Positions 1 to 8,897 of a stretch of DNA of 61,136 nucleotides are shown piece by piece. Origin of the DNA: Verrucomicrobium sp. BvORR034. Its GTDB lineage: Bacteria > Verrucomicrobiota > Verrucomicrobiia > Verrucomicrobiales > Verrucomicrobiaceae. The stretch spans positions 1 through 61,136 of the forward strand of contig NZ_BATQ01000044.1 in NCBI RefSeq assembly GCF_000739635.1, written 5' to 3'. The position numbers and the translations under genes were made by a program. How positions within the stretch are numbered: position 1 is the stretch's first letter; every line of letters begins with the position of its first letter. The notes under the pieces are model-generated. The model saw only the letters and a list, made by a program, of their open reading frames with translations. It searched no databases and was not told the origin of the DNA.

Positions 1-1923
1 GGAGGGGCTGTCCCAGCGCAGGCCAGCCAGGCCCGTGATGGGCAGGAGCCGGCTCAGAGGTTCTTCCACAAGGCGGGTGGTGGAGTCGGGGTAGCCCTCC
101 ACCTGACCGTCCTGCCAGGCAATGCTGCCATACAGGTGCCAGTCGTCTGCAAACTGCCAGTTGAACTCAAACTCGATGCCCTGCACATAGCCGTCGCCGG
201 CGTTGAGCTTGGTCACCTCGTCCAGTCCGTCAATGACGCGTCCGGTGGGGGCCCGCACGATCATGTCGCTGATGTCTGTGTAAAAGTAGGTCAGGCTGGT
301 GCTCAGCCGCTCGGAATTCCAGCGGATGCCCGCCTCGGCGGTCAGGTATTTTTCGGGATCCAGTCCCTGTGAAGGCGTCTCCAGCTCGTTGGAACGGGCT
401 GTGTCCAGCCGGGAGAGGTCGGACAGGTTGGGGGCGCGGAAGCTTTGGGAGACGCCGGTAAAGATCTTGAACCGCTTCGCCTCGTCCACGCTGTAGAGCA
501 GACGGGCACTGCCGGAGAAGTCATGCCAGTCATCATCGAAGGAGATCTCGTCTCCACTGGTTGGATCCTGGGCCTTGCCGACATCGGCCGCCGCGTAGGT
601 GTAGCGTCCGCCCAGAGTGAGATCGAGACGGTCACTGAGGGCAATGAGATCCTGGAAATAAACTCCGGCCAGATGGTATTCGGAGTCATCGGCCACGGGA
701 CCTTGAATGGCCCGGCGGTTGAAGCTTCCGTCTGCATTGTACCGATCAGAGAACGAATTGACGTCGTCGAAGTAATAGTTCGCCCCATACGTCAACGTGC
801 CAATGGATGTCTTGCTTTCGAACTGGAGGTCGAGCCCCCAGGTGGAGACATCAAAGCCATCCACCCGGCTGGTGTGATCTTCGGCTTTCCGGTGGTTGTC
901 CTCGCTCTGCCAGTGGTGCGAGAAGGTGAACTGCCAGCGGTCGGCGAATCCAGTGTCAGGAGTGCCTTCGAGCCGAACGTAGCTCAGGTACCGGTCTTGA
1001 TCGAAGTAGTGTTCCAGTTCATTGCCCACTGCGCTGCCTGCAAAGGGCACCGCATAGATGGTGCGGTGGGTACGCCAGACGTCATCCTGGATGAACTGGT
1101 TGTGCGCCACCGTCAGCTTGAGATCGTCGGCGAGGAACACCTCCAGTTTGGCATCGATGCCCAGTTCATCATAGCCGGTATGGGAGAGGTCTCCCACTTC
1201 AGCAGCATGCAGATCCCCGTAGGTACGACCTGTGACCCCGATATGGAAGCCGTACTTGTTATACTCGCTGATGCTGCCTTCCAACCGGCCCATCCAACTG
1301 TTCTCGGCGGTGGCACAGCGTGTAGAAGCTTCGCCAGTGATGTAGGGGCCGGTGGGGGCAGGTGGCGCAACGGGGGCGACTTCCTTGGGCGACTTGCCGG
1401 AAATGGTGGTGGCCACCATTGGGGGCTCCATGTAAACGGGGCCTTTTGTCAAGGCATTGACAATACCACCGATGGCATCGCTGCCGTAGAGAAACGACCC
1501 CTGTCCTTTGACCACCTCAATGGAACTCAGACCCAGCGGATCGATGGTGCTGAAATATTGGTTCGGTCCGTCCCGGAAGACGGAGTTGTTAAGACGGACG
1601 CCGTCGATCAGCCCCAGCGTACGGAAACCTGTGAAACCACGGATAAAGGGTGACCCTTGGCCATGCCCCGTTTGCTGGATAAACACCCCCGGCACCTCCT
1701 TCAGAGCTTCAGGGAAGCTTTGGGGCTGCATTTCTAGAATGCGGCGCGCATCCACCTCACTCACACTGTAAGGGACGTTTTTTGCGGAGGTTTTGCCACG
1801 TGTTGCCGTAACGATCAGCTCCTCAGTTTCTTCCGGTGGCAGCTCCGCACCTGCTGCGGAAAGGCAGACGCTCGTGGCGGCGGAGAACAGCGTTCGTCTG
1901 AGGGAGTGTGTGAGAGATTGCAT
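1..1923 (-). CDS. TonB-dependent outer-membrane receptor, 3' end beyond window
   Basis: Reading leftward from ATG at 1923 there are 641 codons with no stop before the window edge, so the C-terminal strands are missing. The product has a signal peptide (about residues 1-25), a TonB-box-like stretch (ELIVTATR), a plug domain with FIRGFTGFRTLGLIDGVRLN and IEVVKGQGSFLYGSDAIGGI, then aromatic-rich alternating strands typical of a 22-strand barrel. Such receptors import siderophores, cobalamin or other ligands with TonB energy; the substrate cannot be told here. It is one of few genes in the window with a good ribosome site (GGGGAGG before the ATG). It is divergent from the two-component pair at 2158. 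Confidence 0.93.
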   Translation of the reverse strand, partial: MQSLTHSLRRTLFSAATSVCLSAAGAELPPEETEELIVTATRGKTSAKNVPYSVSEVDARRILEMQPQSFPEALKEVPGVFIQQTGHGQGSPFIRGFTGFRTLGLIDGVRLNNSVFRDGPNQYFSTIDPLGLSSIEVVKGQGSFLYGSDAIGGIVNALTKGPVYMEPPMVATTISGKSPKEVAPVAPPAPTGPYITGEASTRCATAENSWMGRLEGSISEYNKYGFHIGVTGRTYGDLHAAEVGDLSHTGYDELGIDAKLEVFLADDLKLTVAHNQFIQDDVWRTHRTIYAVPFAGSAVGNELEHYFDQDRYLSYVRLEGTPDTGFADRWQFTFSHHWQSEDNHRKAEDHTSRVDGFDVSTWGLDLQFESKTSIGTLTYGANYYFDDVNSFSDRYNADGSFNRRAIQGPVADDSEYHLAGVYFQDLIALSDRLDLTLGGRYTYAAADVGKAQDPTSGDEISFDDDWHDFSGSARLLYSVDEAKRFKIFTGVSQSFRAPNLSDLSRLDTARSNELETPSQGLDPEKYLTAEAGIRWNSERLSTSLTYFYTDISDMIVRAPTGRVIDGLDEVTKLNAGDGYVQGIEFEFNWQFADDWHLYGSIAWQDGQVEGYPDSTTRLVEEPLSRLLPITGLAGLRWDSPS

Positions 1924-2157
1924 GCGGGTCCCTCCCCTTGGCAGGTTACATGCCAGCGCCTACATAAATCCTCCAAGCCCTAGTGGGATAAGGGTTTGGC
2001 AGCTCCGGGCAGGTATGGCAACCTTGGGTAAATGGGATAAAAAGCATTCACATTCGATGTGTAATGGGTGAAATTTGACCATCGAAAAATTCTCATGGTG
2101 TTGCGTCTTTGCAACTGCCGGGTTCTGTATCAGTTTCGCTGCTTCAATAACTATTGC

Positions 2158-3489
2158 ATGCCCGCTCAACGTCTTCCCTGGCGCATTGTCCTCCCGTTTG
2201 CCGGGTTGGTGCTGGCGGGGTCCGTGGCGCTCCTGGTTTGGATGGTGGTGATGGTGGGACGGGAGGATCGGGCCCGGTTCGAGTCACTGGCACGCACGAA
2301 TGCTGGTTTCATGGGGGAGGCAGGATTCCCGCCCACGGAGCGGATGGCCCGTCAGCTGGGGGAGGTGCTGGACATGGCGGTGGCCTTCCGCCGACAGGGC
2401 AAGTTGATTCCTGAATCCCTGCCTGGCGTGCCGGTCGAGGAGCTACAGAGTTTTCCCGCAGACGGCCTTTGTCATGCGGTAGCGCATTGGGAGGTGGTCG
2501 GTGTCGGTCTTCCGGCTGGTGGAGATCTCTTGTTGATTCGGCCGCTGCGGCCTGCCTGGCGGGGAGTCTGGCAGCCGCTGACCTTTGCGGTGCTGGGAGC
2601 GTTCTGGCTGCTCGCTCTCGGAGTGGGCTGGCTGGTGTCCCGGGGGTTGGTCCTGCCACTGCGGAATCTCGCCTCGCGTCTGCCTGAGATTGAAGAACCC
2701 GGCGAGCTGGTGCTCCCGGAGGCAGAAAGGAACGATGAAATAGGCGATGTGGCGCGGGCCTTTGTGCGCACCCGGGAAGCCCTGCATGAAGAGCGGGCCA
2801 AACGGGAACAGGCGGAGAAGCTGGCAGTATTGGGGCGGATGACGGCGGCTCTGGCCCATGAGATCCAGAATCCCGTCTCCGCCATCAAGATGCACGCCGA
2901 GCTTGCGGCCCTGGATGGGAATGCACCCATTGCAGAGGTGATCGCCAGTGAGGCGGCTCGCATTGAAGGGCTCGTAAACCAATGGATGTTTCTTAGCCGC
3001 CCTGAGCCGCCGGCGCTTCAACTGGTGGAACTCAAACCCTTGTTGGAAGCGGTGGTAATCACACACGGACCGCAAATGCGACACGCGGGCGTGCAGGTTC
3101 AGCTGGAGGTGCCGGGGAGCATCCAGATCATGGCGGATCGCAGACGACTGGTGCAGGTTTTCAGCAATCTGCTCATCAATGCCACCCAGGCGATGCCTCT
3201 GGGTGGCGTGACCATCGTGACGGCCGTCCAGGAGCAGGGGATCGTGAAAATCTCCTTTGCGGACGAAGGCAAGGGCTTCTCTCCTGAGGCGCTGGCACGG
3301 TTCGCGGAATTTTTCTATTCAGAGCGGGAGGGGGGCATGGGCATCGGCCTCACTGTGGCCAATGAGATCGTCAAAGCTCATGGGGGCACTCTTTCCGTGG
3401 TGAATGTTGCGCGCGGCGCGGTGGTCACGGTGGAACTTTCCCCGGCTCCCTCCGCGTCCGCTTCGCCCTCTTCTCATCCTCTCCATTAG
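2158..3489 (+). CDS. Membrane sensor histidine kinase, NtrB-like
   Basis: 443 residues. Membrane segments at about 10-33 and 141-161 enclose a small periplasmic sensor region, followed by HAMP (about 158-212), a HisKA helix with ALAHEIQNPV (phospho-acceptor His234) and an ATPase domain with N box NLLINATQAM and a glycine-rich MGIGLTVANEIVKAHGG. It lies 12 bp upstream of the sigma-54 regulator at 3502 and should phosphorylate it. I chose ATG 2158 because it directly precedes the first membrane helix; in-frame starts further upstream add a Cys-rich unconserved stretch. No clear ribosome site. The signal sensed is unknown. Confidence 0.9.
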   Translation: MPAQRLPWRIVLPFAGLVLAGSVALLVWMVVMVGREDRARFESLARTNAGFMGEAGFPPTERMARQLGEVLDMAVAFRRQGKLIPESLPGVPVEELQSFPADGLCHAVAHWEVVGVGLPAGGDLLLIRPLRPAWRGVWQPLTFAVLGAFWLLALGVGWLVSRGLVLPLRNLASRLPEIEEPGELVLPEAERNDEIGDVARAFVRTREALHEERAKREQAEKLAVLGRMTAALAHEIQNPVSAIKMHAELAALDGNAPIAEVIASEAARIEGLVNQWMFLSRPEPPALQLVELKPLLEAVVITHGPQMRHAGVQVQLEVPGSIQIMADRRRLVQVFSNLLINATQAMPLGGVTIVTAVQEQGIVKISFADEGKGFSPEALARFAEFFYSEREGGMGIGLTVANEIVKAHGGTLSVVNVARGAVVTVELSPAPSASASPSSHPLH

Positions 3490-3501
3490 ATCATCCATCA
3501 A

Positions 3502-4908
3502 ATGTCTCGTCCCATGTCTCGCATACTCATTATAGAAGATGAAGCCGCCCTGGCTTCCGCCATCGGGCAGTTGACTCGCCGCATGGGGTTTGAGCCGGTG
3601 CTGGCCGCCTCTGCCGCCCAGGGTTTGGAGCAACTGCGACGCCAGCCTCCCAACCTCGTCGTCCTGGACATCGGGCTGCCGGACCGCAGCGGCCTCGAGG
3701 TGTTGCAGGAAATTCGGGGTGTGGACGCGGACTTGCCTGTGCTCATCATCACCGCGCACGGACATCTGCAGAATGCCGTGGAGGCGAAAAAGCGGGGTGC
3801 CTCAGGTTATTTAGTGAAACCCCTGGACCTTCGCGATCTGGAGAAGTCGCTGCAAGTGCTTCTCCAGTCTCAAGGGGATGGTGCTGTGGCAGCCGCGATC
3901 CAGGACGCGTCTTCGGATTCCGCGCTCCTGATTGGCAGCGCTCTGGCCATGCAGCCCGCCTTCGCCGCCATCGCGCATGCGACCACCTCGGACGCTCCGG
4001 TGCTGATCACCGGGCCTACCGGAATTGGCAAGTCGCTGGCGGCCCGGGTCATTCATTTGCACAGCCGTCGCCATGCCGGGCCCTTTGTCACACTCTCGTG
4101 CGCCAGCCTTCCGGAGAATCTGCTCGAAAGCGAGGTCTTCGGTCATGAGAAGGGGGCGTTTACAGGAGCACTCGCCACCAAGACGGGCCATATTGAGCGC
4201 GCAGCAGGCGGGACCTTGTTTCTGGATGAAATCGGTGAGCTCTCTCCCGCGCTACAGGTGAAGCTGCTCCGTTTCGTGGAGGAGAAGATCTTCTCCCGCG
4301 TGGGTGGTCGGGAGGATCTGAAGGTGGACCTTCGAATCATCGCCGCCACCAATCAGGACCTCGTGCAGGCAGCGGCTGAGAAGCGGTTTCGCGAGGATCT
4401 GCTGTACCGCCTGCGGGTGTTGGAGGTGCAGTTGCCCCCTTTGCGGGAACGTCTGAGTGACATCCCCGGGCTCTGCTCCTACCTCCTCGCCTCCGTCGCT
4501 GGTGACCGGAAGCTGGCGGTATCTGAAGAGGCGCTGAGCGTCCTCCTTCGCCACAACTGGCCTGGCAACGTGCGTGAATTGCGCAACGTGATCGAGCATG
4601 CCGCTGCCGTTTGTACCGGCCCGCTCATCCTGCCCGCCCATCTTCCCAAGGATGTGGCCACCTCTCCAGCGGGAGAGACTTCTGGCTTCATCAGCGGGCT
4701 GGATGCCGCGCTTCACGAGTGGATCGAGGCCAGACTTCGCGAGGGGATGAAGTACGATGCCCTGCATGATGAGCTGGAATCGCGACTTTTGGCTGCGCTC
4801 TTGCCGCGTTTTGAGAATAAACCAACGGTTTTAGCCCGGGAAATGGATATGAACCGCGCCACGCTCCGCAAAAAACTGCGCGACCCAAGCAGTATGGAGG
4901 AAAACTAA
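3502..4908 (+). CDS. Sigma-54-dependent response regulator, NtrC-like
   Basis: 468 residues with three domains: a receiver (acid pocket IEDE, phospho-acceptor Asp56 in VVLDIGLP, Lys in YLVKPLD), an AAA+ activator domain with Walker A GPTGIGKS (171-178) and the sigma-54 contact loop GAFTGA (218-223), and a C-terminal Fis-like helix-turn-helix (PTVLAREMDMNRATLRKKLR). It is the partner of the kinase just upstream and should activate RpoN promoters when phosphorylated. A second in-frame ATG at 3514 is an equally plausible start. All catalytic residues expected of an active regulator are present, unlike the relative at 11175. Confidence 0.93.
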   Translation: MSRPMSRILIIEDEAALASAIGQLTRRMGFEPVLAASAAQGLEQLRRQPPNLVVLDIGLPDRSGLEVLQEIRGVDADLPVLIITAHGHLQNAVEAKKRGASGYLVKPLDLRDLEKSLQVLLQSQGDGAVAAAIQDASSDSALLIGSALAMQPAFAAIAHATTSDAPVLITGPTGIGKSLAARVIHLHSRRHAGPFVTLSCASLPENLLESEVFGHEKGAFTGALATKTGHIERAAGGTLFLDEIGELSPALQVKLLRFVEEKIFSRVGGREDLKVDLRIIAATNQDLVQAAAEKRFREDLLYRLRVLEVQLPPLRERLSDIPGLCSYLLASVAGDRKLAVSEEALSVLLRHNWPGNVRELRNVIEHAAAVCTGPLILPAHLPKDVATSPAGETSGFISGLDAALHEWIEARLREGMKYDALHDELESRLLAALLPRFENKPTVLAREMDMNRATLRKKLRDPSSMEEN

Positions 4909-4985
4909 CGAAAAAGTTAATCAAGAAACAAAGAAGTGGCGGCTACGGGTCGTTTCAGATGCGTAGTCGTACCGGTGTCTCGTGG

Positions 4986-5049
4986 GATCTTTTCACCTTG
5001 AAGGTGGAAAGGTCGCACAAGACGTCGTCCCATGGTCCGGCTGCCGGAC
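4986..5049 (+). other. Two hairpins in the leader of the rhodanese gene
   Basis: Between the response regulator and the rhodanese gene lie a 12-bp imperfect stem (4986-4997 with 5003-5014, allowing G-U pairs, loop about 5 nt) and a perfect 6-bp stem with a 3-nt loop (GTCCGG/CCGGAC, 5035-5049). Neither has a U-tract, so a normal terminator is unlikely. They could be an untranslated-leader structure; no known riboswitch class is recognised. Confidence 0.35.
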
Positions 5050-5088
5050 ATTCCGTCTAAAAACCAAACATAACCTGCATCAGATATC

Positions 5089-5472
5089 ATGAAGAAAGCA
5101 CTCGCATTCCTTGCCGCAGCATTCCTCGCCATCCCAGCCGTGTTCGCCGGTGAGTATCCCGATATCAGCATCGAGGACCTGAAGAAGGCCATCTCCGAGA
5201 AGAAGGTGACAGTCATCGACGTGAACGGCAGCAAGTCCTACGAAAAAGGCCACATCCCAGGGGCGATCGACTACACCGCCAGCAAGGAAGCCCTTGCCTC
5301 CAAGCTTCCTGCTGACAAAGGCTCCCTCGTCGTGGCCTATTGTGGTGGCCCTACCTGCAGCGCCTACGCCAAGGCCGCTACAGCCGCCAAGGAACTCGGT
5401 TACACCAACGTGAAGCACCTCTCCGCTGGCATCTCCGGTTGGCTCCAGGCCGGCGAGAAGACTGAGAAGTAA
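5089..5472 (+). CDS. Exported single-domain rhodanese
   Basis: 127 residues. A signal peptide (1-20, cleavage after AVFA) precedes one rhodanese domain: GHIPGAIDY is the substrate-pocket strand and YCGGPTCS carries the catalytic Cys85 in a 6-residue loop typical of sulfur rather than Cdc25-type phosphatase activity. It probably acts as a periplasmic sulfurtransferase or thiol carrier. It is first in a run of three small exported proteins (rhodanese, HMA metal-binding, thioredoxin-like), each a separate unit with its own downstream terminator or gap, suggesting a shared role in periplasmic thiol or metal handling. No ribosome site is visible. Confidence 0.9.
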   Translation: MKKALAFLAAAFLAIPAVFAGEYPDISIEDLKKAISEKKVTVIDVNGSKSYEKGHIPGAIDYTASKEALASKLPADKGSLVVAYCGGPTCSAYAKAATAAKELGYTNVKHLSAGISGWLQAGEKTEK

Positions 5473-5486
5473 TTCATCTTGAATTG

Positions 5487-5532
5487 AAATGCAGTCTGGC
5501 TTGGATTTTTCCCTGCCAGGCTGCATTTTTTG
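5487..5532 (+). terminator. Rho-independent terminator after the rhodanese gene
   Basis: A 14-bp stem (5487-5500 with 5515-5528, one G-U pair) closes a T-rich loop and runs into six T residues. It lies 15 bp after the rhodanese stop codon. Confidence 0.8.
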
Positions 5533-5574
5533 TTTCGCCCCTGCCGTCCTCGAACCCCACATTCTTTTCCCGCT

Positions 5575-5901
5575 ATGAAGCGCTTTGCCCAATCCCTTTC
5601 CCTTCTTCTCGCTGCCGCCTCCCTTCCGCTCTTGGGTGCGGATCCTGTCGCGAAGGGGACGGAGTACACCGCCACGGTCTCGGGCATCGTCTGTGCTTCC
5701 TGCAAGGCCCACGTGACGGAGGCGCTGAAAAAGCTGCCGGGGGTGACAGCAGTGGAGGTGACCAAGGGCGCAGAAGCCAACACCCAGAAGGTCACTTTTG
5801 CCGCCAGCACCGATACTTTGACCAAACAAGATGCCGTGAACGCTCTCGGGGAGAGTGCCAGCCAGTACCAAATCTTGAGCCTCGACAAGACGGCCAAATA
5901 A
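5575..5901 (+). CDS. Exported heavy-metal-associated (HMA) domain protein
   Basis: 108 residues: a signal peptide (about 1-21, ending LLGAD) and one ferredoxin-fold HMA domain with the metal-binding pair Cys40-x-x-Cys43 in the context GIVCASCKAHV. The usual Met two residues before the first Cys is replaced by Ile. HMA domains bind Cu(I), Zn or Hg; an exported stand-alone copy suggests periplasmic metal chaperoning, which is inference. I chose ATG 5575, just ahead of the signal peptide; an in-frame start 45 bp upstream would put 15 Pro/Arg-rich residues before it. Confidence 0.87.
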   Translation: MKRFAQSLSLLLAAASLPLLGADPVAKGTEYTATVSGIVCASCKAHVTEALKKLPGVTAVEVTKGAEANTQKVTFAASTDTLTKQDAVNALGESASQYQILSLDKTAK

Positions 5902-5983
5902 GTTTTTTGGAATATTCCCGGTCCTTCGGGAGTCGTAGTTCCAGTGACCCGTGAGGGTCGCCTGTTCACCAACCCTGCCCTCC

Positions 5984-6457
5984 ATGAAAACACTCATCAA
6001 ATCGCTCGCCCTCGTTCTTCTGACTTCCGCGGCCCTGGTGCACGCGGGTGACTTCCCGAAGGGGAGCCCCAAGTTTGAATCCAGCCTCCGGTCCGCCCTG
6101 AATGATGCCAAGAAGAACGGCAAGCCCATTGTGGCCGTGTACTCCGCCGTCTGGTGCGGCCCCTGCCAGGCCATGAAGAACAATGTTTATCCCAGTGATT
6201 CGGTGAAGCCCCTTCATGACAAATTCAACTGGGCCTACCTGGATGCGGATGACAAGCGCAACGAGAAAGACATGAAGAAGTTTGGCGTGAGCGGCATTCC
6301 CCACATTGAGTTCCTGAACGCCGCCGGGGAATCCGTTGGCAAGCAGGTGGGAGGCAACTCGCCAGAGGCCTTCGCCAGCAAGCTCAATGAAGTGCTGACC
6401 AAGGCAGGCACGGCCCCCGCCACGGCGACTGCGGCTGCTGATACCTCCAAAAAATAA
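5984..6457 (+). CDS. Exported thioredoxin-like protein
   Basis: 157 residues. A signal peptide (1-21, LVHA) is followed by a thioredoxin fold with active site WCGPC (Cys58, Cys61) and a cis-Pro loop (VSGIPHIEF). The Gly-Pro dipeptide between the cysteines is that of thioredoxins rather than DsbA oxidases. The Ala/Thr-rich C-terminus is disordered. Likely a periplasmic disulfide reductase, perhaps acting with the neighbouring rhodanese and HMA proteins. ATG 5984 is preferred over an upstream in-frame GTG because it directly opens the signal peptide. Confidence 0.9.
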   Translation: MKTLIKSLALVLLTSAALVHAGDFPKGSPKFESSLRSALNDAKKNGKPIVAVYSAVWCGPCQAMKNNVYPSDSVKPLHDKFNWAYLDADDKRNEKDMKKFGVSGIPHIEFLNAAGESVGKQVGGNSPEAFASKLNEVLTKAGTAPATATAAADTSKK

Positions 6458-6482
6458 CCGGCACTCAGCCATTCCAAATTCT

Positions 6483-6521
6483 AAAAACCGTGACTTCGCC
6501 AAAGCGATGTCACGGTTTTTT
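6483..6521 (+). terminator. Rho-independent terminator after the thioredoxin-like gene
   Basis: Perfect 12-bp inverted repeat (6483-6494 with 6509-6520) flanked by A and T tracts, so it could act on both strands. It closes the small exported-protein cluster. Confidence 0.88.
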
Positions 6522-6611
6522 CACATACGGGGAGTGGTGGGGCGGTGCCCGCCGGGAATCCCATCTTGCATCCCCTGGAAAATGCGGGTAAGTCGCCCCA
6601 TCGCACAATAG

Positions 6612-7781
6612 ATGAAAGCCATTCTAGCACTGGAAGACGGACGTTACTTTGAAGGGGAAGCTTTTGGAGCCCCGGTCACACGCACCGGGGAAATCTGCTT
6701 TAACACCTCAATGACCGGATATCAGGAGGTGCTGACGGACCCGTCCTACCGCGGTCAGATGGTGGCCATGACCTACCCGCTGATCGGCAACTACGGCGTC
6801 AACCCGCTGGACACAGAGAGCGATCAGCCTCATGTGCGCGGCTTCATCATCGAAGAACTTTGTGAAATCCCCAGCAACTGGCGCAGCCAGCAGTCGCTCG
6901 ATGAGTACCTAAAGCACTGGGAGATTCCCGGCATTCAGGGCATCGATACCCGGGCGCTGACCAAGCATCTGCGCACGCGGGGAGCCATGCGCGCCGTCAT
7001 TACGAGCGAAGTCTCCTCCGTCGCGGAGGCCGTGGCTCTGGCCCAGGCCAGTCCTTCCATGGAAGGCAGCGACTATGTAAAAGAGGTCTCCACCGTGAAT
7101 CCCTATCACTGGGATGCGGACAATTCCGACAGCTGTCGCTGGGACATCCCGAACCCCAGCCAGGGAACACTTGGCGGAGAGACGGGGGTTTTCCACCCTC
7201 TCAGTGAGACCCGGCACCGTGTGGTTGCCTATGATTTCGGCATCAAGCGCAATATCCTGCGCCGTCTCCGGCAGGAAGGCTTTGAAGTTCAGGTCGTTCC
7301 CTCCACCGCCAAGGCGGAAGACGTGCTCGCGCTCAAGCCAGACGGCGTCTTCCTGAGCAACGGCCCCGGGGATCCGGCGGCTCTGGACTACATTCACGAG
7401 GAGATCCGCAAGCTGATCCCGCACCAGCCCATCTTCGCCATCTGCCTGGGTCACCAGATCCTGGGACACGCGTTCGGCGGCAAGACTTTCAAGCTTAAGT
7501 TTGGGCACCGCGGTGGCAACCAGCCCGTCAAAGACCTGCGCAGTGGCAAGGTTTCCATCACCAGCCAGAACCATGGCTTCGCGGTGGATGGGGAGTCGCT
7601 GCCCTCGAATGTGGAAGTGACCCACCTCAACCTCAATGACCAGACGGTCGAAGGCCTGCGCCACAAGGAATGGCCCGTGTTCAGCGTCCAGTACCACCCT
7701 GAGGCGGCTCCTGGTCCGAACGACGCGAGCTACTTCTTCCGTGAGTTTGCCAGCTTGATCGACGCGACCAAGGGCAAGTAA
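6612..7781 (+). CDS. carA: Carbamoyl-phosphate synthase small subunit
   Basis: 389 residues, normal for the family. CarA hydrolyses glutamine and passes ammonia to CarB for carbamoyl phosphate, feeding pyrimidines and arginine. The N-terminal half carries the conserved [15 protein letters not shown] and [17 protein letters not shown]; the class I glutaminase half has the nucleophile Cys in ICLGHQILG and the catalytic His-Glu in YHPEAAPGP. carB is not next to it: a 417-bp repeat-rich gap and an FHA gene follow. There is no visible ribosome site and no recognised leader attenuator. Confidence 0.97.
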   Translation: MKAILALEDGRYFEGEAFGAPVTRTGEICFNTSMTGYQEVLTDPSYRGQMVAMTYPLIGNYGVNPLDTESDQPHVRGFIIEELCEIPSNWRSQQSLDEYLKHWEIPGIQGIDTRALTKHLRTRGAMRAVITSEVSSVAEAVALAQASPSMEGSDYVKEVSTVNPYHWDADNSDSCRWDIPNPSQGTLGGETGVFHPLSETRHRVVAYDFGIKRNILRRLRQEGFEVQVVPSTAKAEDVLALKPDGVFLSNGPGDPAALDYIHEEIRKLIPHQPIFAICLGHQILGHAFGGKTFKLKFGHRGGNQPVKDLRSGKVSITSQNHGFAVDGESLPSNVEVTHLNLNDQTVEGLRHKEWPVFSVQYHPEAAPGPNDASYFFREFASLIDATKGK

Positions 7782-7796
7782 CCTGCGGCTGTGCAG

Positions 7797-7960
7797 AGTA
7801 GAAGAGCCGTCCCGGCTCTTTGCGCAGCGGCGTTGAGGCGTGGGCGTCCTCTTGACGGACTTCGGCAGCCCGGGCTGTAGCGGGCCCAAGAAGCGGGACG
7901 CTTCTTCCACAATGTCGGCCTGCGTCTGGGGGGAAGGGTAGAAGAGCCGTCCTGGCTATG
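7797..7960. repeat. Cluster of short palindromes after carA
   Basis: The 417-bp gap 7782-8198 has no credible gene. It holds several hairpin modules: AGAGCCG/CGGCTCT (about 7804-7820), the 12-bp palindrome CAGCCCGGGCTG, and AAGAAGCG/CGCTTCTT. A second partial copy of the first module (GTAGAAGAGCCGTCCTGG) is near 7940. At about 8030-8060 a stretch reading CTCCGTGCCCTCTGTGG resembles a phrase I associate with dispersed intergenic repeats in several phyla (memory, not a search). No terminator with a T-run is seen. Confidence 0.55.
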
Positions 7961-8198
7961 GAGTTTGCAGAGGGTAGTCGCCGATGGGCGGGGTGTAGAG
8001 CGGAAAGGGCGAATGAGAAGTTAACCCTGTGAATCTCCGTGCCCTCTGTGGTTGAAAAGGCTGGGCCCCTTCGGCAGGGGGCTGAATACTGAAAACTTGA
8101 CACTGAAAACCCCCCGGCTTCCTGACTGCTGCTCCCAATATTGGATTATTGGTATTGGTCTTGCCTCGGCATTCGCGCCCTGCTAAAAAACTCGCGAT

Positions 8199-8777
8199 AT
8201 GCCGAAAATTCAATTCACCACGCCTGATGGCGGCACTCTGGAGCTGGACCTGACGACTGAACGCGTCCGCGTTGGTCGTGCTGAGGACAATGACTTTGTC
8301 ATCCCGGACGGTTCCGTCTCCAGCTACCATGGTGAAATCATCAACAAGGGCGAGGGCGTTGAGCTGCGCGACCTTGGCTCCACGAACGGCACCCATTTTG
8401 ATGGCGCTCGCGTTGACCAGGCTGAAGTAGGCCCGGGGCAAAGCTTCCGCCTGGGCAATGTGACCGGCTACGTCGAAGGTGAGGCGGTGGCGGAAGCCCC
8501 TGCTGAATACGAAGAGGCTGCGGCCCCTGCCTATGAGGAGGAAGTGGTGGAGGAGGCTCCGGCCGCCCCGTCCCGCTCCTGGTCCCAATCTCCTGCGGCC
8601 TCTGCCGCACCAGTGGTGACAGGCCTGGGCTCCACACCCTGCCCGACCGGTCAGCGCCGTGGTTTTGGCCCCAAGGCGAAGGCAAAGAACGCCGGCGGTG
8701 GCCTGATGGCCCTCGCTTTCGTGGGTCTCGCCGCCTGTGGCGCGGCTGTTTTCATGATTCTGAAGATGGGCGCTTGA
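8199..8777 (+). CDS. FHA-domain protein with C-terminal membrane anchor
   Basis: 192 residues: an FHA phosphothreonine-binding domain (about 1-85, with VGRAEDNDFVIPD, SVSSYHGEI and LGSTNGTHFDG), an acidic Ala/Pro/Glu-rich linker (about 95-135) and one membrane helix near the C-terminus (about 168-190). The FHA signature Arg, Ser, His and Asn residues are all present, so phosphopeptide binding is plausible. It is probably a cytoplasmic reader held at the membrane. A paralogue with the same layout, frame-disrupted, is at 60253. No kinase is nearby. Neighbours carA and purA are unrelated. Confidence 0.88.
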   Translation: MPKIQFTTPDGGTLELDLTTERVRVGRAEDNDFVIPDGSVSSYHGEIINKGEGVELRDLGSTNGTHFDGARVDQAEVGPGQSFRLGNVTGYVEGEAVAEAPAEYEEAAAPAYEEEVVEEAPAAPSRSWSQSPAASAAPVVTGLGSTPCPTGQRRGFGPKAKAKNAGGGLMALAFVGLAACGAAVFMILKMGA

Positions 8778-8897
8778 TTTTTTCGCGTCCCGGTCAAGGG
8801 AATCAGGCTGGCCAATTGGGGTTCAGACGTGCGCTCTTTGGGGCGGGCGGGCTGAGCCCTCTTTTTGCCGCTTCCCGTCAGTTCTTATTTTCATCTC

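Noticed and set aside
445-1653. 402-residue open frame on the plus strand
   Set aside because: Antisense to the TonB receptor at the left edge, which has a complete signal peptide and plug domain.
1924-2157. Cobalamin riboswitch upstream of the first TonB receptor
   Set aside because: No B12-box or the conserved surrounding stems are recognisable; only a CACAT-TCG-ATGTG palindrome at about 2048-2060 is seen.
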